Origin: Eriocheir sinensis
Lineage: Eukaryota > Arthropoda > Malacostraca > Decapoda > Varunidae
Reading direction: 5' to 3'
Assembly: GCF_024679095.1 (NCBI RefSeq)
Contig: NC_066531.1
Coordinates: 8,800,761 to 8,864,760, forward strand
Length of the DNA stretch: 64,000 bases
Shown here: in pieces, positions 43,282 to 54,232 of the stretch
Layout of the letters: every line of letters begins with the position of its first letter
Numbering within the stretch: position 1 is the first letter of the stretch
Translations under genes and position numbers: made by a program
The notes under the pieces: model-generated
What the model was told of the DNA's origin: nothing
What the model saw: only the letters and a program-made list of their open reading frames with translations
Database searches by the model: none

Positions 43282-43658
43282 TGTTATAGTAGGATATCAA
43301 TGTATTATTATTATTTAATATCACCACGAATTAGGCATACAATTGTCAATGGAAAAACCCCACGACAGATAGATCACGCCACCTTATAGGAATGTCGTCC
43401 GTCAGTGTTTACCGTCTCAGTTTTGTATACTTAGCACTCCGATGGTGCGTGGAGGTCACCTTGACATACGTGACCAATTGTAACCATTATTTTCCAACCT
43501 GTAACTCGCCACTCCTTCACGAGAGTCCGACTGACACACAACGACAGTCGCTCTCGCTCCGTCGCTTCTTGTACATAAAGGCTACGAATATAATTCGCCT
43601 TAAGGAAGCTGAAGTCTTAATCAACACCCCTTTAAACGCCCCCGACAAGCCCGTTACA
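43282..43658 (+). repeat. 3' LTR of the errantivirus-like element
   Basis: 377 bp, same sequence as 33506-33884 with only scattered differences (one C fewer in the GCCCCC run). Followed by TTAC duplication and the resumed LINE block. Confidence 0.93.
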
Positions 43659-43662
43659 TTAC

Positions 43663-43806
43663 TCCAACTTCTCCAACTTTGCCCTTAATTTCTCTAATAA
43701 CACCATCCATATAAATATTGAATAACCATGGTGACATGACGCACCCTTGTCTTAAGCCCACTTTTATCTCAAAATGTTCACTTGTTTCTCCAGTAATTTT
43801 GACACT
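43663..43806 (-). pseudogene. RTE-like fragment, left copy, part 2
   Basis: Continues the minus-strand LINE cut at 33505: reverse complement reads the RT box QGCVMSPWLFNIYMDGVI near 43715-43770. Joined sequence is present uninterrupted by this element, but split by piggyBac, at 52838-54785. Confidence 0.78.
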
Positions 43807-44118
43807 TTGTGTCCTTCAATGCCTCAAAAACTCAATTTCGCAACCTTCAACTCGACACAATCTTCCTAACACCTATCCCCTATTCTTCGACAACACTCAG
43901 CTGTCACCTTCAACACTAAATATCCTCGGTCTATCCTTAACTCAAAATCTCAACTGGAAACTTCGCATTTCATCTCTGGCTAAATCAGCTTCCTCGAGGT
44001 GGGCGTTCTGTATCGTCTCCGCCAGTTCTTCTCCCCCGTTCAGTTGCTATCTGGGGGGGCTCCACTCACACAGCTTTTCTGGACAGAGTGGAGTCTATAG
44101 CCCGGATTGTCAAATCTA
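43807..44118 (+). pseudogene. Jockey-like RT fragment, left copy, part 2
   Basis: CVLQCLKNSISQPSTRHNLP, FFDNTQLSPSTLNILGLSLT and NWKLRISSLAKSASSRWAF again represent the Jockey C-terminal region, a second truncated copy. It ends at CCCGGATTGTCAAATCTAAC (44118); the right-side partner is 52546-52852. Confidence 0.8.
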
Positions 44119-44928
44119 ACTTTCCCCCTTCCGCGACGGCTCCCCACGAAGGGAGAACTCAGCGCTTTGATGGCCCTCGGCAGCGTTAAATCGTCCCTCC
44201 TCTTCCCCCTACCAGTGCGTGGAACACGGAGGGGCTGGTACGTCGGAAGGTTTATTTACATGCGCATCGCTATCTTCATTCTGTTGTTTGTCTGCTGGCG
44301 GCAAGGAGTTATCACCACCTCTCCAAGTTTCCTTGCATTTATTTACAAGGGAGGACATTTTGGTCTATTGTATGATGTTTTTTGTATGTTTATTGACGGG
44401 GTTAACCATTGTGGGTAGGCAAATAGCTTGCTTTGGGTCTAGTTAGCCTAATTGAGGGAGAGCTGACTACAGACTGTTGGGCTCTCGTCAGCTCCACATG
44501 TATGACTGGATTTACTCATCATATGACCTATTGCATGATGTTTTTTGTGCGTTTTCTGACGAGGTTAGCCCTTGTGGGTAACCAAATGTATTCCTTTGGG
44601 TCTGGCTAGCCCTAGGGAGGGAGCACTGACGAGTCCACGTCGCCCTAGCCATGGCCACACTTATCACTGCCTTGACTGACCACTTTAGGGGCATGTGCCG
44701 GACTTTAGGGTGTTTTTTGTTTGTTTATTGACGTAGCTAGCCTGTGTGGATACCTAAGTAGCTTATGTGGCGTCTTGTTCTCCGTAATTATGGTGTGCAC
44801 AAAACAGGCTGGACCTTGACCATAACCACATTTATTACCACATATACTGACTGTAGTATTGTAATTTGTAGACTCCCCTAATTTAACTTATGTAATTTCA
44901 GCACCCCTCATTCTTTACGGCAAGTAAT
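44119..44928. repeat. Upstream region with three diverged tandem units
   Basis: Segments beginning ATGATGTTTTTTGTATGTTT (44372), ATGATGTTTTTTGTGCGTTT (44534) and the related GGTGTTTTTTGTTTGTTTAT (44709) each continue with GTTAGCC, TGTGGGTA and TTTGGGTCT-like motifs, spaced about 160-175 bases. No ORF. They lie just upstream of the SANT gene. Confidence 0.6.
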
Positions 44929-47900
44929 ATGGAGGTGACAGTTGATGCCAGTTTTACGAGAACCAGCCCCATTTCCTCTGCGGAGAAGCAGATGTTGATT
45001 GGGTTGATAACCCAAGAACCCATCTTGAAAAAAAGAAAAACAGATGGGAAACTACTAGAGCAAAAGAGACGAGCGTGGGCACGCATTACCCAACATTTCA
45101 ATGCCCATAACATGGGTCCCAAGAGGACGGAGGGACAGCTCAGAAAAATTTGGGAAAAAATAAGAGTAAAGTAAGTTTAAAGAATATTTTATAAAGTCTC
45201 CAGCAAAAATGACGCGACAAATGTGCGAGTAGCTTTTGCCAGTATATGTGGCACTGCCGCACCACAGGTTCAACCCTCCCTCTCTCGTTTCCATTACATT
45301 AACTAATCCGTTCTCCCTTTTAAATATTCTGGGGTGCGGCTATGCCACATATACAAGTACTAGTAAATGACCCTACCCTTTACAATTATAAATGTGCATA
45401 TTTCATTCCTCAGTAGCTTTGACACACACACACACACACGCAAGCTAGGTATTTTCTATACGTGAAGGAATCCCTGTAGTTATGTAATTTGGCTGAAGCT
45501 TTACATTAGAGATCCATTCCTGGGTAGGATGTTGGTAATAGCATACTAATGCAGTTCACCCGGGACTTTGATTCTTTTCTTTGAGACTAAACTGTTGTTT
45601 GTGGAAGGGAGAAAAGTAATCTACACTGAGTTCAGGACTCAAAACTTGCCCATCCCCTTCATATCTATACCTTGTCACAGTGTAGGGATGAATTATAGAA
45701 TAGGAGAGATGCTGACACTACTCTTACACTACACCACAGTGTGATGAATAATGTCATACTAGCTTACACACAAAAAAGTATAGCCTGTGCTGATGTTTAA
45801 TTGTTGTACCTTTATTTTAGGGCAAATCAAGAGGACGCACGCCAAAAGCGTGAGGTATTCAGGACAGGTGGTGGCACCCCTCCTGGCACCCCTCCCAAGG
45901 TACTCACACCTGAGACGGAGCAGGTCCTCTCCATTCTTGGGACCGATATCCAGGATATTGGCAACCCCTATGAGCATGATGCCATGTCATCTCAGGGTAA
46001 GTGACCATTGTCAGTTTTGATTACCATGTTTGTTAATTATATTTGTCAGTAAAAATGCAGGAACTTGTGAAATCTTAAATTCTTCAGTCATGCAATAACG
46101 GAAAGTACCCAAGAATAATCAACAAGTTTACAGTAGTATTAAACATAATTCTATGACATTGTACGTCTGCTTTTCTCAATTCTTGATGGGGTTCAATATG
46201 CCATGGCTCTTCTACAATCTCCCACTCATTAACCTTTCTCAGTTATTAATTTCCAATCACCATAAACTCTTGTCTTTTCAAAATTTCTATTAAAACCTCA
46301 GGCATCAACTGATTAAACATGTTTTTGAAGTACATTAAGCTGCACAAGACAGTGCTATGCTTGTGTACTAAAATATCCTTATTCTCAACAACGTCGCACC
46401 GACATGGTCGACTCATCCGATTTACCAAGTCTCTCTTTGTGAGATGTAAGATGTTTTAAGTGGTAATCATAAGCAGTATAGCTTGTAACACTTGAGACAG
46501 AAGCCTTTTTGGCTGGTGACTGGGGCCCAGAAGCCATATAATCATAATTATAAGCAGTATAGTTGTAAGAGTTAAGCCACAAGCCTCTGACCTGTGACTG
46601 GGGCCCAGAAGCCATATAATCATAAGCAGTATAGCTTGTAGTACTTAAGACAGAAGCCTTTACGGTCTGTGACAGAGGCCCAGAAGCCATATAAGCATAA
46701 TCATAAGCAGTATAGTTTGTAGGAGTTAAGCCACAAGCCTCTTTGACCTGTGACTGGGGCCCTGAAGCCATATAAGCATAATCATAAGCAGTATAGTTTG
46801 TAGGAGTTAAGCCACAAGCCTCTTTGACCTGTGACTGGGGCCCTGAAGCCATATAAGCATAATCATAAGCAGTACAGCTTGTAACAGTTATGGCAGAAGC
46901 TTTTACAGACAGTGATTGGGGCCCAGAAGCCACCTCACAGATATTAACGCATCACAGACATGCACTGTCTAATATACGGGAAACAGTGGCTTACTATATG
47001 CAATTTTAATGTGTATCATACGTATTGTGACCTTTTTACGGTGTTCATGTGCAGTAATGAATTTGTATTTTATAACCATAATGTAGTAAATTTAAAACAG
47101 TATCAGTGTCAAGTTAGTAATCTGACGAAAACAAACCTGATTAGGCATAATATTTCAGTAAATGCACTTTAAAAATGGAAAGAAGTTACATTCTGACGCT
47201 TCCGTAAGACACAGAAATAAAGATCTGTATTCTAGAGGTTAATATACAAACATATACTTTTATAATCTTTTCTCACAAACTAACTTCTTTTATCTAATGC
47301 CAGAAAATTCTTACTCAACCGCCCTCTACGAAGTGGTTCATCTGGAAGAGCCCACTGCGCCACCTCTACCTACACCAGCAGAAGAGCCGACACTCAAGGA
47401 AAGAAACAGTGTGGCCGAACCCGAAGTGTCCTCCTGTCCATCCTCAAATGCAAAGAGGAGGCAGCGTAGTGCCAGGAGGGCACTTCAGGACCATGAACTA
47501 TATGGCACACCAGGAGGAGAAAGTGCTAGCAATAAGAAAGAAGAAATGCAGCGGAGAGTTCTGGAGAAGAGGGACGCACTGATGGACCTACAGATGCAGC
47601 ACATGCAGGTTCGTCTTGAAGAAGCCAAGCAGAGGCGGGAAGAAGCCAAGGAGAGTTGGAAAGAAGCCAAGGAGAGTTGGGAAGAAGCCAAGGAGAGGCG
47701 GGCAGAAGCCAAGGAGAGTTGGGAAGAAGCCAAGGAGAGGCGGGAAGAAGCCAAGGAGAGTTGGGAAGAAGCCAAGGAGAGTTGGGAAGAAGCCAAGGAG
47801 AGTTGGGAAGAAGCCAAGGAGAGTTGGGAAGAAGCCAAGGAGAGTTGGGAAGAAGCCAAGGAGAGTTGGGAAGAAGCCAAGCAGAGGCGGGAAGAAGCCA

Positions 47901-49168
47901 AGGAGAGTTGGGAAGAAGCCAAGGAGAGTTGGGAAGAAGCCAAGGAGAGTTGGGAAGAAGCCAAGGAGAGTTGGGAAGAAGCCAATGAGAGGCGGGAAGA
48001 AGCCAAGGAGAGTTGGGAAGAAGCCAAGGAGAGGCGGAAGAAGCCAGGAGAGTTGGGAAGAAGCCAAGGAGAGTTGGGAAGAAGCCAAGGAGTTGGGAAG
48101 AAGCCAAGGAGAGTTGGGAAGAAGCCAAGGAGAGTTGGGAAGAAGCCAAGGAGAGTTGGGAAGAAGCCAAGGAGAGTTGGGAAGAAGCCAAGGAGAGTTG
48201 GGAAGAAGCCAAGGAGAGTTGGGAAGAAGCCAAGGAGAGTTGGGAAGAAGCCAAGGAGAGTTGGGAAGAAGCCAAGGAGAGTTGGGAAGAAGCCAAGGAG
48301 AGTTGGGAAGAAGCCAAGGAGAGTTGGGAAGAAGCCAAGGAGAGTTGGGAAGAAGCCAAGGAGAGTTGGGAAGAAGCCAAGGAGAGTTGGGAAGAAGCCA
48401 AGGAGAGTTGGGAAGAAGCCAAGGAGAGTTGGGAAGAAGCCAAGGAGAGTTGGGAAGAAGCCAAGGAGAGTTGGGAAGAAGCCAAGGAGAGGCAGGAAGA
48501 AGCCAAGGAGAGAGGCAGGGAAGAAGCCAAGGAGAGGGGAAGAAGCCAAGGTGAGTTGGGAAGAAGCCAAGGAGAGTTGGGAAGAAGCCAAGGAGAGTTG
48601 GGAAGCCAAGGAGAGTTGGGAAGAAGCCAAGGAGAGTTGGGAAGAAGCCAAGGAGAGTTGGGAAGAAGCCAAGGAGAGTTGGGAAGAAGCCAAGGAGAGT
48701 TGGGAAGAAGCCAAGGAGAGTTGGGAAGAAGCCAAGGAGAGTTGGGAAGAAGCCAAGGAGAGTTGGGAAGAAGCCAAGGAGAGTTGGGAAGAAGCCAAGG
48801 AGAGTTGGGAAGAAGCCAAGGAGAGTTGGGAAGAAGCCAAGGAGAGGCGGGAAGAAGCCAAGGAGAGGCGGGAAGAAGCCAAGGAGAGGCGGGAAGAAGC
48901 CAAGGAGAGGCGGGAAGAAGCCAAGGAGAGGCGGGAAGAAGCCAAGGAGAGGCGGGAAGAAGCCAAGGAGAGGCGGGAAGAAGCCAAGGAGAGGCGGGAA
49001 GAGGCCAAGGAGAGGCGGGAAGAGGCCAAGGAGAGGCGGGAAGAGGCCAAGGAGAGGCGGGAAGAGGCCAAGGAGAGGCGGGAAGAGGCCAAGGAGAGGC
49101 GGGAAGAGGCCAGACTTTACAAGGAAATTGCACGGCAAAAATTACTAGAATCAAGGAATAAACAATAA
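44929..49168 (+). CDS. Myb/SANT DNA-binding protein with giant 7-residue repeat (3 exons, about 760 aa)
   Basis: Exons 44929-45170, 45821-45996 and 47304-49168. Donors GTAAGT (45171, 45997) and acceptors TTTATTTTAG and ATGCCAG join in frame (phases 2 and 1). Exon 1 encodes a Myb/SANT-like domain (AEKQMLIGLI, AWARITQHFNAHN, GPKRTEGQLRKIWEKIR). Exon 2 gives the TGGGTPPGTPP linker and an acidic stretch. Exon 3 starts with a Pro/Glu-rich segment, then a basic stretch (KRRQRSARR) and about 70 units of a 21-base repeat. In frame these read KESWEEA and KERREEA (charged helix) at both ends, but KKPRRVG in the middle. The unique tail LYKEIARQKLLESRNKQ closes the protein. Such genes accompany Harbinger transposases and help them bind DNA; a decayed transposase lies just beyond, convergent. 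Probably nuclear. Confidence 0.82.
45171..45820 (+). other. Intron 1 of the SANT gene
   Basis: GT-AG intron of 650 bases; contains an AC microsatellite (45422-45440) and no ORF of interest. Confidence 0.75.
46441..46930. repeat. Minisatellite in intron 2 of the SANT gene
   Basis: About six units of 72-84 bases built on GGGGCCCAGAAGCCATATAA and CATAAGCAGTATAG. The minus strand is open across the array (units like TAYDYAYMASGPQSQVKEAC). The open frame is explained by the repeat, since unit lengths are multiples of three. Confidence 0.85.
47620..49112. repeat. 21-base coding minisatellite (about 70 units)
   Basis: Units of GCCAAGGAGAGTTGGGAAGA (plus one base), with a variant class having GGCGG for GTTGG. 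GGCGG units are sporadic early and uniform from 48842; from about 49010 they also change GAAGAA to GAAGAG. Indels occur near 48038, 48049, 48090, 48510-48540 and 48603. Because the period is divisible by three, all six frames are open for long stretches, which creates several spurious ORFs above 500 codons on the minus strand. Confidence 0.95.
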
Positions 49169-49800
49169 AAACGACGGTGAACACCTTCTAGTTTAGCAAT
49201 GTCCTTTGCATGGTAGGGAGACCAAAACTGTACCGCATATTCCAAGTGGGGTCTGACTAAACTATTGTAGAGCGGAAGTATTACAACTTTATTTTTGAAT
49301 AAAAAGTTTCTTTTAATGAAGCCCAACATTATGTTCGCTTTATTTGCTGCATCGATGCATTGATGTGAGAATTTGAGGTTTGATGCGATTTTGATCCCCA
49401 GGTCCTTAACGCATTGAACACTTGTGAGTTTAACGCCGCGTATTTCGTAATCGAACTTCTTATTTTTTGTTCCAACTTGGAGGACCTGGCACTTGTCTAC
49501 GTTAAAGGGCATCTCCCATTTATCCGACCAAGCTGAAATTTTGTGCAAATCCTCTTAGAGGCTTTGCCTGTCTTCGTCAGTAAGAACCGAGTTACCAATC
49601 TTTGTGTCGTCTGCAAATTTACTAATGCGATTATTGAGTCCAACATCCACTTCGTTGATGTAAATTATGAAGAGCACTGGGCCAAGAACCGAGCCCTGAG
49701 GGACGCCACTAGTGACCGGCGCCCACTCCGAGTTAAATCCGTCAATCACTACTCTTTGTTGTCTGTTGCTCAACCAATTCGCGTTCCATTGGTTTACTTG
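49169..49800 (-). pseudogene. CR1/L2-like LINE reverse transcriptase fragment
   Basis: Minus-strand frames 49555-49773 ([30 protein letters not shown]) and 49170-49548 (ISAWSDKWEMPFNVDKCQVL, YNSLVRPHLEYAVQFWSPYH) are separated by one stop/indel near 49552. It abuts the last codons of the SANT gene. The 3' end of the element (past YHAKDIAKLEGVHRR) is cut at about 49169. Confidence 0.82.
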
Positions 49801-50312
49801 ACCGTATAGATATAGATATAAATTTTAGAATGTAAGAATAAGTTAAGTTTATGTTAATATAATTCTAGATTAAATATACATATTAATCTTAGATTGTAGG
49901 AATAGGTTTTTGTAAATATAATCTTAGAATGTAGGAATAGGTTTAAGTTTATGTAAATATGTTTTAGTAAAAATATTGTATGCCAACTGACATCAGCGTT
50001 TGCCTTGCTAACATCATCCAATTTCTTGCATGTTTAAGATAATTTAAGAATTTTCATGTTCTGACTTTTGTGTGATATAAAAAAACACAAAGGTAAAAAC
50101 TATATGGTAGCACCTGAGCTTTATTTAACAATTGGTCAAAAAGAAATATATACTACACCATTCACATAGAACTACTACTTGCTCTCAAGAACTGTCTGAA
50201 GGATGTGCCCATGGTAAGGCTCAATTGGATGCCATCTGACCACCTTTACAAAGAAAGAGTTCGGAGACAGAGAAGACATCTGTTTATATCTACAATAATG
50301 TTCCCATCTTGT
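49801..50312. other. AT-rich spacer and transposase 3' UTR
   Basis: 49805-49975 has three imperfect repeats of TAGAATGTAGGAATAGGTTT type. On the minus strand an AATAAA lies near 50122, about 190 bases after the transposase stop, a fitting poly(A) signal. Confidence 0.5.
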
Positions 50313-51961
50313 TTAAAAGAAGTCAGTAATGATTTGCTGCCGTTTCAGTCTACCTAGTACGTTCGCCTGTCTCTGTATTGGCACTTCATTATGGAGAGCA
50401 TTGATATCGATGTTTATCATGTCCCTTCCATCTTGTGGCAAAACCAGTCTAGTTTGGACTGCAGTATTGTGCAGTACCATTGCAGCAACTATGATGGCTT
50501 TAGTGGTGTCTAAATTTGTCTTAACTTTCTTCCCTAAATACCCAAATCTCCTTTTTAGAACACCAAATGCCCTGTCAACTGTATTCCTCGTATGGGTATG
50601 ACTGTTGTTAAAAGCCCTCTCGTGCTCATTAGTTGGAGCTGACACTGGCGTCAACAGATACCTCTTCAAGGCATGGCCAGCATCTCCAAGCAAGTGATAC
50701 CTAGGGTTTAAATTTTCCTCTTTATCAGCACAGAGCCTACTGTTATAGAAAATCCTACTGTCGTGGACACTCCCTGGCCAACGGACAACAACATTATGAA
50801 ACCGCAGGTCAGGTCCACATACAGCTTGGACGTTCAATGAAAAGAAACCTTTCCTGCACCGAAACACCTCTGAATTTTCAACAGAGGGTCTCTGAATTTT
50901 CAACAGAGGGTCTCAGTATGGCAATGTGTGTACAGTCAATTGCCCCGATAACTCCAGGCATTCCATGAATGGCATGAAAATCCTGGATTGTACGCTGCAG
51001 ATCATTGCCCGAAGGTGGCTGTATATAATGCCTGCTCAAGCTAGCAATTGCTCTTGACACAACCTTCAGGCACTGGCTGACTGTTGTTTGTGATACATCA
51101 TGGCAGTCACCTAAAGTCATTTGGTGGTCTCCGGTTGCCATCTAGCGTATCGCGATCAGGGTTTGGAGATGTGGCGGAACAGGACAGCCTGTCAAGAGAG
51201 GAAGCTCGTGTAAAAGGTAACGGCAAAGTTGGGAGCATACATAGTGGCTGTGTGTGGCATCTGCACTCATGTCAAATTAACCCTTGAGGCTGTGATGGAT
51301 AGGAACTATAAATGACACTTGATACGTGCAATATAACTAGCACATATGACAGTTTGACAGAGAAACACTGTATAATTGTAATGTACGGTGAAATAAATTA
51401 CCTCTTGAGTCATTTGGGGCAGGAAGGTGATCTCTAATTTCTTCAATCGTACATTGACGCTTTCCTGACCCTGAAGCGGTCAATTAATTCATCATCACTC
51501 ATTGCTGTGAAGGGGTTCATCCGATCTGTAAGTGTACAGTGATTAATAATTATATACTTAATATATCATAGCCATTCCATATGTGGCATTCTTATGGGGG
51601 AAGTCAGCTTGATAGGCTTTGAGATGGCACGGGGAGATTCAGATTGTCGGTAAAACATGACTGTAGCATTGCAACATCTAAAGAAGGCGCAGTCATGAAA
51701 GGAAGTAATGAAAGGGCTGATGATGTATGTGACAAGTGCTTACGTGTGGGCAGAGGGCTGGATTTGCTGTCTGGGGAAAGATGCGTGTTTCGAAGGTGTA
51801 TACATAATCCTTTAAGTCTGTTGGGGTTTACCTGTAACAATTATGCGACGTCTACGTCCGACAATTCCTTCGGCATCTATCTCACCATCTAGCTCCTCCA
51901 ATTGATCCAAGAGGTCCAGATCATCCCAAACCTGCTCATAAGCGGCCATGCTCTCAGTAAC
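50313..51961 (-). pseudogene. HARBI1-like (PIF/Harbinger) transposase, decayed
   Basis: Exon a 51832-51961 (ATG at 51949, MAAYEQVWDDLDLLDQLEEL), exon b 51402-51525 (NPFTAMSDDELIDRFRVRKA, then a frameshift), exon c 50313-51188. All have GT-AG borders. Exon c contains TLGDCHDVSQTTVSQCLKVV (helix-turn-helix), the DDE start VIGAIDCTHIAI, then VVRWPGSVHDSRIFYNS, YHLLGDAGHALKRYLLTPV, NTVDRAFGVLKRRFGYLG. Damage: TAG before MATGDHQ (near 51143), the frameshift in exon b, and a 22-base tandem duplication at about 50869-50912 that shifts the frame. The transposase would cut and paste the element together with the SANT partner. It is divergent from the fragment at 23277. Confidence 0.88.
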
Positions 51962-52545
51962 CTGCAAAATCAATTACAAATTTTAACCCAGGAGTGCCAC
52001 CATGTAGGTTCTTCTTTCATACCTAACTAGAGACCAAAGCAATGAAATAAGAATGCACAACTTATCCACGTGAAATAAGTATTTATCTAATAGTCTGGCC
52101 TACGTGATGACGGCTACTTTCGACCCTATCACGTGTTCACATAGCCTAAATGCATCCTTAAACAGGTAAAAACTATTGATACATGTGGGGAATGTGCTTA
52201 CCTGGTCAAATATTGGAATGAAAGTAAGCTCTGTGTGCCCCCTGCCGCTCCTACTTTTAGCCTACCTTATCCTACGTGATGACGGCTACTTTCGACCCTT
52301 TCACGTGTTCACATAGGCTAAATGCATCCTTAAATAGGTAAAAACTATTGATACATGTGGGAAATGTGCTCACCTGGTCAAATATTGGGGTAATATAACA
52401 GCAGCGGCAGCGAAGGGTAGGGGGAAGAGGCGGTGTTTGTTGTCCCTTCGTCTCGTCCCTTCCCCCTTGGCGCGGCGGGACCCCTCGCGACCCAAAACAG
52501 TTTAACGGAAGAGATTTCTGGGCGTAGGGTCCCGTCGCCCGAAGG
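51962..52545 (-). other. Upstream region of the transposase, with a direct duplication
   Basis: About 120 bases (CTACGTGATGACGGCTACTT ... ACCTGGTCAAATATTGG) occur at 52100-52212 and again at 52271-52388. On the minus strand each copy ends in a donor-like GACCAG|GTAAGC or GTGAGC, so these may be alternative 5' untranslated exons. Confidence 0.5.
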
Positions 52546-52852
52546 TTAGACTTGACAATCCGGGCCTCCACTCTGTCCAGAAGAGCTGTGTGAGTGGAGC
52601 CCCCCCAGACAGCAACTGAACGGGGGAGAAGAACTGGCGGAGACGATACAGAACGCCCATCTCGAGGAAGCTGATTTAGCCAGAGATGAGATGCGGAGTT
52701 TCCATTTGAGATTTTGAGTTAAGGATAGACCGAGGATATTTAGTGTTGAAGGTGACAGTTGAGTGTTGTCGAAGAATAAGGGATAGGTGTTAGGAAGATT
52801 GTGTCGAGTTGATAGGTTGCGAAATTCAGTTTTTGAGGCATTGAAGGACACA
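52546..52852 (-). pseudogene. Jockey-like RT fragment, right copy, part 2
   Basis: Inverted partner of 43807-44118 with the same truncation points and the NASKTEFRNLSTRHNLPNTY reading, open for 101 codons. Confidence 0.8.
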
Positions 52853-52904
52853 AGGTGTCAAAATTACTGGAGAAACAAGTGAACATTTTGAGATAAAAGT
52901 GGGC
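52853..52904 (+). pseudogene. RTE-like fragment, right copy, short part
   Basis: Inverted partner of the piece at 43755-43806; it runs into TTAA (52905-52908) where piggyBac begins, and resumes at 54233. Confidence 0.7.
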
Positions 52905-52908
52905 TTAA

Positions 52909-54228
52909 CCCTAGAACCCCATGAACCACATCGCCGGGAGAATTTTACCCGGTTTTGAAAAATAAAAAAAAATAGTAGTTTTCAATTAAGGTTTATTACA
53001 AGTTTTACAGTGAAAAAGGAACTCTTAAACTATAGATTATAAACTTATAAACTTAAATTGTACTTTATTTTAATATTGATATTGACCTTAATAAGGAATA
53101 ACCTAAATTTGACTAAATGAAAAAGTGTTTAGAAAAAAATTTCCAAAAAAAAAGTACTGCAGCTGGTGACTTCTCCTTTGGTACACTAGTTACTAGGTAG
53201 TTGGCCCCTCGCCTCAGTCAGTTGCAGCCCACTACTGCCACAGGTAACTGTATGGGATGCACGCGAAAAGTGGCTATATTTTTTTTGTGATTTATATATA
53301 TATATATTTTCCAGAGCTGATAATGACTTTTTTCAACATGGAATGATGAAATACAATAAAAAACAGGTGGAACATCAGCCTCCTGGAGGCCTCTTCCCCT
53401 CCGTACACCCCTGGCAGGGGTGGCAGCAGCAGCAGCAGCGGAAGTTGCAGGGGCAGGAGCAGCAGCAGAGGTACTGGCAGCAGGGACAGCAGCAGAGGTT
53501 GTGGCAGGATCAGCAGCAGTAGAGATAGTGGCAGGGTCAGCAGGGACAGCAGCAGAGGTACTGGCAGCAGGGATAGCAGCAGAGGTTGTGGCAGAGGCAC
53601 GACCTTTTCTTGGTGTGGACGTGAACATTCTCCTTATCTTCCTTCTCTGAAGATCTTCCCCTTCACTATCACTTTCCGAGTCAGTCTCTGGCACATACTC
53701 TCGATCTTCATCACTATCATAGAGAGTTTGTGCCTCTAAATTGTCTTCCACATCACTTTCAATATCTCTAAATTCTTCCAGGTCATCAACACACTCACTA
53801 TCTGAGCTATCATTTACTGAGAGGAAACCAGATTTGTTCATCGTCTCCACAAGTTCCTCCTCAGTCAGCACTTTGCCTCGGGCAGCCATATTTTCTGTTT
53901 ATCTGTAATAATTACTAAATATCTGAAAAGAAACACACGTAAGATATCACTAATAGTTACAGGTAAACACATCGTCGGGAGAATTTCACCCGGGTAAAAT
54001 GTCTAACGTTCACCACATCGTCGGGAGAAATTCTCCCGAAATAACGGTTTTCCCCTCGCCGTGGAAAATTCCAGGCGCGGAGCCGGAGCGCACACCCACC
54101 CTTCACGATGTCTCACACAACACTGCGGGTACACAGGCGGCCAGCTGGTTCCCGCGCTTTCTTCATATTGAACTACGTGGTAACCTAGGAGAGTCGGGAG
54201 AAAATCACCCGGCAATGTGGTTCTAGGG
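52909..54228 (-). mobile_element. piggyBac-family transposon, deletion derivative
   Basis: Starts CCCTAGAACCCC and ends GGTTCTAGGG, the hallmark termini. TTAA flanks both sides (52905-52908, 54229-54232). The left-side homologue (43738 region, reverse complement) is the empty site with a single TTAA. Subterminal CACATCGTCGGGAGAA-type repeats occur at both ends (52928, 53970, 54012). At 1320 bp it is too short for a full transposase. Confidence 0.95.
53370..53889 (-). pseudogene. piggyBac transposase N-terminal remnant
   Basis: From ATG 53889 the frame gives MAARGKVLTEEELVETMNKS, then an acidic region (DSDEDREYVPETDSESDSEG), a basic RRKIRRMFTS and a long Ala/Thr/Ser/Pro repeat of GCAGCAG-type codons, to RGVRRGRG. 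The acidic N-terminus with YVPETDSESD is typical of piggyBac-like proteins. The catalytic domain with its Asp triad and the C-terminal Cys-rich domain are absent; the frame drifts into AT-rich noise after about 53370. Confidence 0.75.
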
Positions 54229-54232
54229 TTAA

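Noticed and set aside
46385..46933. 182-codon antisense ORF in SANT intron 2
   Set aside because: Explained by the intronic minisatellite; no start context, splice or family support.
47485..49184. Minus-strand ORFs of 516-552 codons over the 21-base array (LLGFFPT, ASSQLSL and WLLPNSP repeats)
   Set aside because: They are shadows: a stop-free 21-base unit keeps all frames open. Only the plus strand joins to SANT exons through valid splice sites.
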